From the NCBI GenBank assembly GCA_007123985.1, contig SLGA01000285.1, positions 1 to 9,207 of the forward strand: a DNA stretch of 9,207 bases, given 5' to 3'. The notes beneath the pieces are model-generated. The model had not been told where the DNA came from and ran no database searches. It saw only the letters and a list, made by a program, of their open reading frames with translations. Below, in pieces: positions 1-7,445 of the stretch (position 1 is the stretch's first letter; each line of letters starts with the position of its first letter). The translations under genes were made by a program, and so were the position numbers. The DNA comes from Balneolaceae bacterium (lineage in GTDB: Bacteria > Bacteroidota > Rhodothermia > Balneolales > Balneolaceae).

Positions 1-36
1 GCTTAAACTTATTAAAACTCTTAAAAGGTGTGAAAT

Positions 37-2994
37 ATGGGAAAACAAATACATTCCTCACTATTAAAGTTGGGATTTAGTGTATTAATATTATTAATAG
101 CAGTTACTACTATTAATGCACAACAAATAACAGTTACAGGTACTGTCACCTCAGCCGCGACGGGTGAAACATTGCCGGGCGTGAATGTTACAATCGTTGG
201 CACAGCTAGTGGTACAGTAACAAACCTCGACGGTGAATACTCGTTGTCAGTAGCCTCCGATGCTACTCTGAGATTCTCCTTCATTGGATTTCAATCCAGA
301 GATATTGCGGTTGATGGAAATTCAGTAATCAATGTAGAACTTAGCGAGAGTACTGCTACTCTTGATGAAGTTATTGTGCTTGGTTATGCTACAATTTCCA
401 AGCGGCAGGTTACAAGCTCTGTCTCTCAGGTATCCGGTGAAAATCTAAACGTAATTGCGACACACGATCCGATTAATATGCTCCAAGGCCAGATGGCCGG
501 TGTGGTTGTGAACCAATCATCCGGACAGCCGGGGGCAAATGCATCCATTGAAATTCGTGGAAGGGGATCCATTTCTGCTTCTTCTTCACCGCTTTATGTG
601 ATTGATGGTGTTATTGCCGGAACAGGTGCCCGTGATGCGGTTAGTCCGTCTGATATTGCTTCGATTACAGTTCTAAAAGATGCTGCTGCTACAGCACTTT
701 ACGGTTCTCGTGCATCAAATGGTGTTGTGGTAATTACCACAAAAAGAGGTCGCTCCGGTTCAACCCAGGTGAATGTACGTTCATCCGTTGGTATTAGTCA
801 GGCGCTTCAGGGTAATGAACGTTGGATGAATGGTCAAGAATTGTATGACTGGCATCAGAATTTAGTGAATGCTTCAGCGGGTCCTTTCTACAACAGGCCG
901 GAAGTATTAGCGAACGACACCAACTGGTGGGATGTAGGATTTGATGGAGGAGGTACACAAAACTTTGAAGCTTCTGTTTCAGGTGGTGACGACCAAACAA
1001 GATTTTACCTTTCAGGTGGATATTTTAATGAAAAAGGGACGAGTATCGGAACAAATTTCGATCGCCTTTCAGGGCGTGTAAATATTCAGCATAACTTAAC
1101 AGACCGTATTGAAGTTGGTGCTCAGGTTTCCGGAACCTATTCCAGTCGTCGTGATGTGGTATCCGGAAACCCGTACAATATTCTTCGATTTGCTGAGAGT
1201 AATGTGCCGTGGGATGTTCCTTACAATGCTGATGGTAGTGTACGAACCGGAAGAGAAGCAGATTGGTTTTCACGTGATTCTGAAAATCCGCTTCATGGTA
1301 TGCAGTGGAACACTGATAATAGCGATGTAAGCTATTTTTCAGGTGATTTGAACCTGCGTTATAACATTGCGGATTGGGTTTCATTCAGAACCAATAACCG
1401 CTTTTCACTTAGAAGTGGTGTTCGTGAAATCTTCCAGGATTCTCGTTCTGCCGCCGGTTCACCGAGAAATGGTACTATAGAAAACAGAAACGATGATTCG
1501 CATTCTGTGATTACATCGAACCTATTCAATTTCAATAAAGGCTGGGAACGTCAGTCACTGAGTGGCCTTGCAGGTTTTGAGTATCAGGATAACCGAAGCG
1601 ATAATGCCTGGGTAACCGGTATTGGCCTTGCCCCTGGCATGCGAATCCTAAGTTCAGCTGCAACTGCTTTCTCAACAGCAGGTAACATCAACGAAAGTGC
1701 ATTTGCCTCATTCCTTGCGCAGGCTGAGTATGAGTGGGACGAAACCTACATCGCAACGGTATCTTTCCGTCGTGACGGATCTTCAAGATTTGGTGCAAAC
1801 AATCGCTGGGGTAACTTCTGGTCGCTGTCCGGTTCATGGATCATCAGTAATGAAGCCTTCATGCAGGATGTGACATTTCTTGATCAGTTAGCTCTTCGAG
1901 GTAGTTACGGAACAACAGGTAATGCCGAAATCAGCAACTACGGTGCATTTGGATTGTATTCTTTTACAAGTTCATACTTCGGTGTTCCAGCAAGCTGGCC
2001 GTCACGTACACCAAACCCGGATCTTACATGGGAAGTTGCAAAAACAATTAACGTAGGACTTGATGTTGATGTGATGGACCGAGTGAACTTCTCGGTAGAT
2101 GTGTACCGAAGAGATAATGAAGACCTTCTTCAAAATGTAACTCTACCGGGTACAAGTGGTATCAGCAGCCAGCTCCAGAATGTAGGTAGTGTTCGTAATC
2201 ACGGTATCGAATTCCAGGTTACTACACGCAATATCCAGTCAACACGATTTAACTGGAATACGACACTAACAATTAGTAGTAACAGAAACAGAGTTACTGG
2301 CCTTAGTGATGGAGATCCAATTAATTATGGTGGGATTTATAGAATTGAAGAAGGACACGACATTAACTCTATATATATGAGGAAATGGCATGGTGTGAAC
2401 CCTCAGACAGGTGCTCCGCAGTGGGAAGTTGTTACCAGAAATGATGATGGCGATATTATTGCCAGAGACATTACCGAAGATTACGGTACTGCAAACCAAC
2501 AAATTGTGGGTGCAACCACACCTAAATTCCAGGGTGGAATCAACAACAGTGTGCAATATGGTAATTTCTCATTTAGTGCTTTCTTCACTTTCGAGCAAGG
2601 AAGCCAGCAATATTTGGGAGGTGGTGGACTTGACGCTGGAGCATACATGACCACGAACAAACGCAAACTACAATCCGGTGAAAGCTTCTGGAGACAGCCG
2701 GGTGATAATGCAACTCACCCCGCGCAAATTGTGAATGGTAATAATAGTTCTCAGTTAGAATCTTCTCTCTATCTGTACGACAGTTCATACCTGCGCTTAA
2801 GAAATGCAAGGATTACTTATGATATACCAACAGACAGCAGCATTATGCAATCTCTTGGCATGAGAAGCCTGCGCGTGTACGCAAGTGGTGATAACCTTCT
2901 TACGTTCACCAGTTATCCCGGTAGAGATCCGGCAGGTAGTGGTGCATACCCAATTGCCCAAACGTACCTTTTCGGTATTGAATTGGGCTTTTAA
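37..2994 (+). CDS. SusC/RagA-family TonB-dependent outer-membrane transporter
   Basis: Outer-membrane receptor that imports a ligand, probably a glycan or glycoconjugate, using TonB energy and a SusD lid. The 985 residues match the usual SusC length of about 1000. Seen in order: a signal peptide (1-28, hydrophobic core, probable cut after the Ala of INA|QQ); a carboxypeptidase-regulatory-like Ig domain (about 31-105, with GETLPGVNV and NLDGEYSL); a TonB-box-like LDEVIVLGY (109-117); a plug domain (about 120-240) with the SusC signatures PLYVIDG (185-191), LKDAAATALYG (213-223) and NGVVVITTKRG (228-238); then a long beta-barrel ending in a terminal Phe (LFGIELGF). Late SusC-type motifs SSYLRLRNARITYD and NLLTFTSYPG are present. 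A purine-rich AAAAGG lies about 8 bases before the ATG, and the signal peptide supports this start. The downstream SusD gene is 31 bp away, so the two are surely co-transcribed. No sigma/anti-sigma or hybrid-kinase regulator is visible, but only 36 bp upstream are in the window. The substrate cannot be read from the sequence. Confidence 0.97.
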   Translation: MGKQIHSSLLKLGFSVLILLIAVTTINAQQITVTGTVTSAATGETLPGVNVTIVGTASGTVTNLDGEYSLSVASDATLRFSFIGFQSRDIAVDGNSVINVELSESTATLDEVIVLGYATISKRQVTSSVSQVSGENLNVIATHDPINMLQGQMAGVVVNQSSGQPGANASIEIRGRGSISASSSPLYVIDGVIAGTGARDAVSPSDIASITVLKDAAATALYGSRASNGVVVITTKRGRSGSTQVNVRSSVGISQALQGNERWMNGQELYDWHQNLVNASAGPFYNRPEVLANDTNWWDVGFDGGGTQNFEASVSGGDDQTRFYLSGGYFNEKGTSIGTNFDRLSGRVNIQHNLTDRIEVGAQVSGTYSSRRDVVSGNPYNILRFAESNVPWDVPYNADGSVRTGREADWFSRDSENPLHGMQWNTDNSDVSYFSGDLNLRYNIADWVSFRTNNRFSLRSGVREIFQDSRSAAGSPRNGTIENRNDDSHSVITSNLFNFNKGWERQSLSGLAGFEYQDNRSDNAWVTGIGLAPGMRILSSAATAFSTAGNINESAFASFLAQAEYEWDETYIATVSFRRDGSSRFGANNRWGNFWSLSGSWIISNEAFMQDVTFLDQLALRGSYGTTGNAEISNYGAFGLYSFTSSYFGVPASWPSRTPNPDLTWEVAKTINVGLDVDVMDRVNFSVDVYRRDNEDLLQNVTLPGTSGISSQLQNVGSVRNHGIEFQVTTRNIQSTRFNWNTTLTISSNRNRVTGLSDGDPINYGGIYRIEEGHDINSIYMRKWHGVNPQTGAPQWEVVTRNDDGDIIARDITEDYGTANQQIVGATTPKFQGGINNSVQYGNFSFSAFFTFEQGSQQYLGGGGLDAGAYMTTNKRKLQSGESFWRQPGDNATHPAQIVNGNNSSQLESSLYLYDSSYLRLRNARITYDIPTDSSIMQSLGMRSLRVYASGDNLLTFTSYPGRDPAGSGAYPIAQTYLFGIELGF

Positions 2995-3025
2995 ACAGAA
3001 TTTTGAAAGATAAAATCGGATAAAT

Positions 3026-4588
3026 ATGAAACTAATAAATTTAAAAGCTGCTGTTGTATTCTTCCTCATCATGCTTTTAACGGCGTGTGATATCACAAGA
3101 GCCCCATTTGACGGCGTTCCGCCGGAAGAAGCACTTACGGGTGTGGAAGGAGTACAAAATGTAACGAGGGGCAGTTACGCCCATTTGAAAAATCTGACCG
3201 GTGGTACGAATAACCTGGTGATGATGATGTTTCAATCAGGTGACTACCGAAGCGACGATCTGATGATTAGCGGTACCACATCCAACCGGATGATGCTTAC
3301 CTACAACTATCTTCACAATCCGGATATGCCAAATACCCTGAACCTGTGGAGGCAAGGTTACCAGCTCATTTACAATACCAATACGGTAATTGATGCTGTA
3401 TCTCCGGGTGAATCAGCTCAGCTGGATCAGTTACTGGGTGAAAATTACTTCCTGCGTGGTATGATGCATCTTTATATTGCAAAAGGATTTGCACGCCCCT
3501 ATTCGCAAGGTACCGGTAACCTTGGTATTCCTTACATGAGGGAACCCGATGTAAATGCCCGACCAGCTCGTGAGTCTGTTGGCGATACTTACAATTTCAT
3601 TGTGCAGGATCTTACCCAGGCTTATCAGCTGATGAACGAACCGAAGTCGAGTTCATTTGGTTCGGCTGAAGCGGCTATGGCCCTTCTCTCAAGAGTATAC
3701 CTCTATATGGAGAACAACCAGGCAGCACTTGAGTATGCCGACAGAGTAATTAACTCAGGCAGATACCAGCTCATTGGTACAGATGATTATCCATCATACT
3801 TCACCATGAATAATGAATCACGTAGTGAATCGATCTTTGCGATCCATCATACAGCAGCTGATGATCATGGTCGAGGTCATGGTATCGGATCAATGATTTA
3901 TGAAAAAGATGGTTCCGGTTGGGGTGAAAACTACGCATCCGGTGCACTTCGAGAATTGTTAGACCAATGGCCAACGGATGTTCGCCGTCAATTCATCGAG
4001 CCTCAGTATATCCTCGATGATAATGGAGAGGTTCAGTTCCATCCAGATGGCAGACCGGTACTGCGAGAGCGTAACGGTTTCCCAAGATACTACGTAACAA
4101 AATTTGTAGGGCCTGCTGGAGCACTAACACTATCACATCCTGAACTGCTCAGATACACAGAGGTTTACCTCAATAAAGCGGAAGCTCTTGCCAAACTCGG
4201 ACGTGATCAGGAAGCACTTGATATCATAAACCAGCTTAGGACTCGTGCTAATATTCCTGCTGAAGGACTCTACTCACTCTCAAATCTCGGTGATCACAAC
4301 AATGTACTTGATGTAGTACTTGAGGAGAGAAGACTTGAACTGTTCTTTGAAGGGCACAGAGCTCACGATCTGTTCAGAAACAACAAAACGATGTTCAGAA
4401 ACTATCGTGGTACTCACCTTGCACCAGGTAACCCAGGTGTTGAGTTCAGAGATGATCTGCCTGCACTTGCCAATGATCTCCCGGCACTTGGTACACAAAC
4501 AATTCCAGCAGATAATCCGCGAATTGTATGGTACATACCTGAAAGCGAGATCGATATTAACCCGAACTTAGTACAGAATCCTAACTAA
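3026..4588 (+). CDS. SusD/RagB-family outer-membrane lipoprotein (glycan-binding lid)
   Basis: Surface lipoprotein that pairs with SusC and acts as the substrate-binding lid of the transporter. It has 520 residues, typical for the family. A lipoprotein signal ends in lipobox LLTAC, with Cys21 as the lipid anchor followed by Asp. Helical TPR-like segments are visible around 133-160 (GENYFLRGMMHLYIAKGFARP, including the family-typical aromatic/Arg pattern), 186-205, 213-242 (AEAAMALLSRVYLYMENNQ) and 373-408 (LLRYTEVYLNKAEALAKLG, then EALDIINQLRTRANIP). The C-terminal SusD signature follows: VLEERRLELFFEGHRAHDLFR (430-450), then IPESEIDINPNLVQNP at the end. It starts 31 bp after the susC-like stop and is followed within 15 bp by a strong terminator, so it is the last gene of the uptake transcript. 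A short internal echo (DLPAL twice, about 477-487) has no obvious meaning. The ligand is not predictable from the sequence. Confidence 0.96.
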   Translation: MKLINLKAAVVFFLIMLLTACDITRAPFDGVPPEEALTGVEGVQNVTRGSYAHLKNLTGGTNNLVMMMFQSGDYRSDDLMISGTTSNRMMLTYNYLHNPDMPNTLNLWRQGYQLIYNTNTVIDAVSPGESAQLDQLLGENYFLRGMMHLYIAKGFARPYSQGTGNLGIPYMREPDVNARPARESVGDTYNFIVQDLTQAYQLMNEPKSSSFGSAEAAMALLSRVYLYMENNQAALEYADRVINSGRYQLIGTDDYPSYFTMNNESRSESIFAIHHTAADDHGRGHGIGSMIYEKDGSGWGENYASGALRELLDQWPTDVRRQFIEPQYILDDNGEVQFHPDGRPVLRERNGFPRYYVTKFVGPAGALTLSHPELLRYTEVYLNKAEALAKLGRDQEALDIINQLRTRANIPAEGLYSLSNLGDHNNVLDVVLEERRLELFFEGHRAHDLFRNNKTMFRNYRGTHLAPGNPGVEFRDDLPALANDLPALGTQTIPADNPRIVWYIPESEIDINPNLVQNPN

Positions 4589-4602
4589 GGCAGCATTACC
4601 CC

Positions 4603-4640
4603 AAAAGGCACTCTTTATATTTGAAGAGTGCCTTTTTTTT
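4603..4640 (+). terminator. Strong rho-independent terminator after the SusD gene
   Basis: A perfect 13-bp stem pairs 4603-4615 (AAAAGGCACTCTT) with 4624-4636 (AAGAGTGCCTTTT) around an 8-nt loop, and the 3' arm runs into eight consecutive T (4633-4640). It sits 15 bp after the stop of the SusD gene and so separates the susCD transcript from the enzyme genes that begin at 4727. The left arm starts with only four A, so efficient termination in the leftward direction is unlikely. Confidence 0.9.
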
Positions 4641-4726
4641 CTACTTCTCAAACTTATTTTGTCAGCCTTCATTCATAAGGTTAACAAAATCAGTTTTATA
4701 AACATGCAAAATCAACCCATACATTT

Positions 4727-6139
4727 ATGAAAAATAACCGCCGTGAATTCCTGAAAAAAAGCGGCCTTGCCGGTCTTGGTTTAATGGGCGCCGGCCTTAG
4801 CGGATCAAATAAAGATAACATTCCATTCAAGCTTAATAATCGAAACAGTTTCAATATGCATGGCTATAAAGCCCCGAAACTGGACAGTGTGGGTGTTGCA
4901 ATTATCGGTCTTGGAAATCGCGGTACAGGCACCACAAGAAGGCTTGCAAGTATTGAAGGTGTTGAGATTAAAGCCCTTTGCGATCTTGAACCGGATCGTG
5001 TGGAGCGGGCAAAAGATATTTTAGAAACCACACATCATCGTCCCGATGGTTACTCTGGAGGTGAAGATGAGTGGAAAAAAGTTTGTGAACGCGACGATAT
5101 AGATCTGGTTGCAATCGTAACACCCTGGCACCTGCATACTGTGCAGTGTGTTTATGCAATGGAGAATGGTAAACATGCCTACACAGAGTTACCTGCGGCT
5201 AACACGATCGATGAATGCTGGGAGTTGGTGGAAACTTCAGAACGAACAAAAATGCATTGTGTTCAGATGTCCAGTTCCTGCCATGGCGGCAGACAGGCTG
5301 CTCTGCTAAATATGGTACGAAATGGTGTGTTTGGTGAGCTGATTCATGCAGAAGGTGCATATGTTCATGATTTGCTGAATGACTATAACTTCACAAAACA
5401 TATGTATCACAACATGTGGCGCCTTAATGAAAATATTGGTCGGCACGGAAGTTTGTATCCGCAGCATGGTTTTATACCCATTTCACAGATGATGGATCTG
5501 AACTATGGTGATACGGTTGAGCATCTCGTTTCAGTTTCGAGCAATGATTTTATGATGGGTGATACAGCCAAAAAACTGGCAGCTGAAGATTCCTACTGGG
5601 AACAATATGTGGGTAAGGATTATCGCGGGAACATGAACGTAACCACAATGAAAACAGCCAAAGGGAAAACCATTGTGATTCAGCACGATGTAACATCACC
5701 ACGTCCCCGTCCGCAACAGCCCTTGCTTAGCGGAACAGAAGGCTTTTATGCAAACGGCCGTTTTGCAACCGATCACAGAAGGTATTATACGGATGAGGAA
5801 TTTCAGGAACTGGTTGATCAGTACACACCTGAAATCACAAAAGTATTTAATGAAGCGGTACAACAGGCAAGAAATACGGAGCGTGCCGGCCATTCTTACT
5901 TTAATGTAACAGCTACAGACTGGAGATTAATCGACAGTCTTCTCAATGGCCTTCCGGTTGAAATTGATGTATATGATGCTGCCCTCTCAAGTGCCATCAC
6001 ACCTTTGAGCGAATGGTCGGTGGCAAACAGGTTCAATTCAGTACGAGTGCCCGATTTTACATCCGGCGCATGGAAAGCCAACCAACGCGGCATGGATATA
6101 AACCTCGAAAATGGTGGCGGTACTACAGGAATTCTTTAA
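4727..6139 (+). CDS. Tat-exported GH109-like Gfo/Idh/MocA-family protein (copy 1)
   Basis: Exported NAD(P)-binding protein, 470 residues, resembling alpha-N-acetylgalactosaminidase of glycoside hydrolase family 109. A Tat leader NRREFLKK (4-11) precedes a hydrophobic Gly/Ala/Leu stretch and there is no lipobox Cys, so it is probably soluble in the periplasm. An N-terminal Rossmann domain has GLGNRG (61-66), the acidic CDLEPDR (85-91) after the second strand, TPWHLH (132-137) and the conserved Glu of TELPAA (E154). The C-terminal alpha/beta domain holds GAYVHD (Y212, H214), WRLNEN (R232), YPQH (Y244, H247) and DWRLIDSLLNGLP (398-410). These correspond to pocket residues of GH109 as I know the family. 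Two consensus motifs differ: MSSSCH (181-186) stands where ENCCY is usual, and AGHSYFNV (387-394) where GGHGGMDF is usual. The protein may therefore act on another glycoside or do 3-keto-type oxidation instead. It is the first enzyme gene after the terminator. No clear ribosome-binding site is seen; the start is fixed by the Tat leader. Confidence 0.9.
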   Translation: MKNNRREFLKKSGLAGLGLMGAGLSGSNKDNIPFKLNNRNSFNMHGYKAPKLDSVGVAIIGLGNRGTGTTRRLASIEGVEIKALCDLEPDRVERAKDILETTHHRPDGYSGGEDEWKKVCERDDIDLVAIVTPWHLHTVQCVYAMENGKHAYTELPAANTIDECWELVETSERTKMHCVQMSSSCHGGRQAALLNMVRNGVFGELIHAEGAYVHDLLNDYNFTKHMYHNMWRLNENIGRHGSLYPQHGFIPISQMMDLNYGDTVEHLVSVSSNDFMMGDTAKKLAAEDSYWEQYVGKDYRGNMNVTTMKTAKGKTIVIQHDVTSPRPRPQQPLLSGTEGFYANGRFATDHRRYYTDEEFQELVDQYTPEITKVFNEAVQQARNTERAGHSYFNVTATDWRLIDSLLNGLPVEIDVYDAALSSAITPLSEWSVANRFNSVRVPDFTSGAWKANQRGMDINLENGGGTTGIL

Positions 6140-6158
6140 TCAACTTTAATTAGCATGC

Positions 6159-6198
6159 AAATGTCTCCCGGGTTTTCGGTTCAATCCGGGAAACATTT
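6159..6198 (+). other. Imperfect intercistronic hairpin without a T-tract
   Basis: 6159-6171 pairs with 6186-6198 at 12 of 13 positions (one C/A mismatch), with a CCCGG/CCGGG core. The stem can be extended inward by G-T, T-A and T-A pairs, leaving a loop of about 8 nt. It lies in the 86-bp gap between the first GH109-like gene and the amidohydrolase gene. The 3' flank (CTTACAAATC) has no T-run, so it is not a convincing intrinsic terminator. An RNA stability or processing element, or a weak attenuator, would fit better. That role is inference. Confidence 0.5.
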
Positions 6199-6225
6199 CT
6201 TACAAATCACCACAAGTATTGAGTA

Positions 6226-7371
6226 ATGGATAATAACCGACGAACATTTCTGAAAAAAAGCGGGCTTGCGAGTCTTGGGCTTGCAGGACTGGGATTTATG
6301 GGGTCATCACCTGCAAAAAAAGACATTCAACCCTCAAAAATTGATGTTGAAAATGGCAACCTTCGACTGATTGACTGGGAGCCGATTTCGCAGATGGTGG
6401 TGAAACAGACAGAAGTATTAAAGCCTAAATATCCGGCTATTGATATCCATAATCACCTGCGCGATTTAGACAGCCTCCCCGATTATTTGAAAGCAATGGA
6501 TGAAGCCGGCGTGTGGAAAGTGGTTAGTCTGGACGGCCGTTCAGCCGATAATTTTTACATTGAACACATCAGGGCATGCCAGCGGGTAAGCAGAAGCCGT
6601 TTTGTGGTCTTTTTTACGCCGGATTTAAGCAAAATAGATGAACCCAATTATGGCCAGCGGGAAGCCGAAAAACTGGAACATGCGGTTGAACTTGGTGCCC
6701 GTGGTGTGAAGATTTTCAAATCACTGGGTCTCACTGCTAAAGACAGAAACGGGAATATTGTACCTGTAGATGATCCTCGATTAGATCCCTTCTGGGCAAA
6801 ATGTGGCGAGCTCGGTATTCCGTGTTTAATGCATGTTTCCGATCCGAAAGCCTTCTTTACCCCTGTTGATCGCTATAATGAGCGATATGATGAATTGGGT
6901 GAAAGGCCTCACTGGGCATTTTACGGTGATGAATTTCCCGATAAAGAAGATATTCTTGAACAGAGAAACCGTGTAATAGAACGCCACCCCGACACAACAT
7001 TTATCGCCACACATATGGCAAATCTGCCCGAGGAACTTGGACGCGTTTCGATGTGGCTCGAGAAATACCCAAACATGTATGTGGATATCAATGCGCGGAT
7101 CAGTGAACTGGGCCGGCAACCTTACACATGCAGAAAATTTATGATCAAATATCAGGACAGGATACTCTTTGGCACAGATACCCGCCCTAATGTGGAGGCT
7201 TTCCGAATTTATTACAGATTTCTGGAAACGGATGATGAATATATAAATGCAGATGCAAGCCATCACAGACAGGGAAGATGGCACATCTACGGTATATTTT
7301 TACCTGATGAAGTACTTGAAAAAGTGTATAACAAAAACGCAGTAAAAATCTTTAATCAGTTCAAAGGGTAA
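6226..7371 (+). CDS. Tat-exported metal-dependent amidohydrolase (Amidohydro_2 / COG2159 type)
   Basis: Periplasmic TIM-barrel hydrolase of the amidohydrolase superfamily, 381 residues. The Tat leader NRRTFLKKSG (4-13) precedes a Leu/Gly/Ala-rich segment with no Cys, so the product is probably soluble in the periplasm. Likely metal ligands are visible in family order: HNH in IDIHNH (H75, H77), then GVKIFKSLG with Lys162 and Lys165, MHVSDP (H203), ATHMAN (H263) and LFGTDTRP (D318). GRQPY followed by KYQDRILFGTD (308-318) and HHRQGRWHIYG (346-356) match an amidohydrolase subgroup common in Planctomycetes, Acidobacteria and Bacteroidota whose reaction is not known to me. Its relatives include hydrolases of lactones and pyrones and decarboxylases. 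Lying between two exported oxidoreductase-fold proteins, it could open a lactone or deacylate a product; that is inference. The gene lies 86 bp after copy 1 and 74 bp before copy 2, so a shared transcript is likely. A GAG lies only a few bases before the ATG and no good ribosome-binding site is seen. Confidence 0.9.
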   Translation: MDNNRRTFLKKSGLASLGLAGLGFMGSSPAKKDIQPSKIDVENGNLRLIDWEPISQMVVKQTEVLKPKYPAIDIHNHLRDLDSLPDYLKAMDEAGVWKVVSLDGRSADNFYIEHIRACQRVSRSRFVVFFTPDLSKIDEPNYGQREAEKLEHAVELGARGVKIFKSLGLTAKDRNGNIVPVDDPRLDPFWAKCGELGIPCLMHVSDPKAFFTPVDRYNERYDELGERPHWAFYGDEFPDKEDILEQRNRVIERHPDTTFIATHMANLPEELGRVSMWLEKYPNMYVDINARISELGRQPYTCRKFMIKYQDRILFGTDTRPNVEAFRIYYRFLETDDEYINADASHHRQGRWHIYGIFLPDEVLEKVYNKNAVKIFNQFKG

Positions 7372-7445
7372 CATCACTATTGTACCCGCGTGTTCTGATC
7401 TCCTAACTCAACACTCAACAAAAGCTCAACTAAATCTTCATAATC

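Noticed and set aside
1025..1384. Long open frame on the minus strand inside the SusC gene
   Set aside because: Antisense shadow of a well-conserved coding region; rich in His, Tyr and Cys and with no domain pattern. The same applies to the minus-strand frames at 6826-7284 and 7756-8205.
4654..4661. TTATTTTG as a Bacteroidota -7 promoter element
   Set aside because: It misses the TAnnTTTG consensus at one fixed position and no -33 TTTG-like element is seen at proper spacing; too weak to list as a feature.
4750..4758. A7 run in the Tat leader codons (CTGAAAAAAAGCGG) as a programmed frameshift site
   Set aside because: The zero frame continues into a complete, well-conserved protein, the same run occurs in the amidohydrolase leader, and it simply encodes the KK of the Tat motif.
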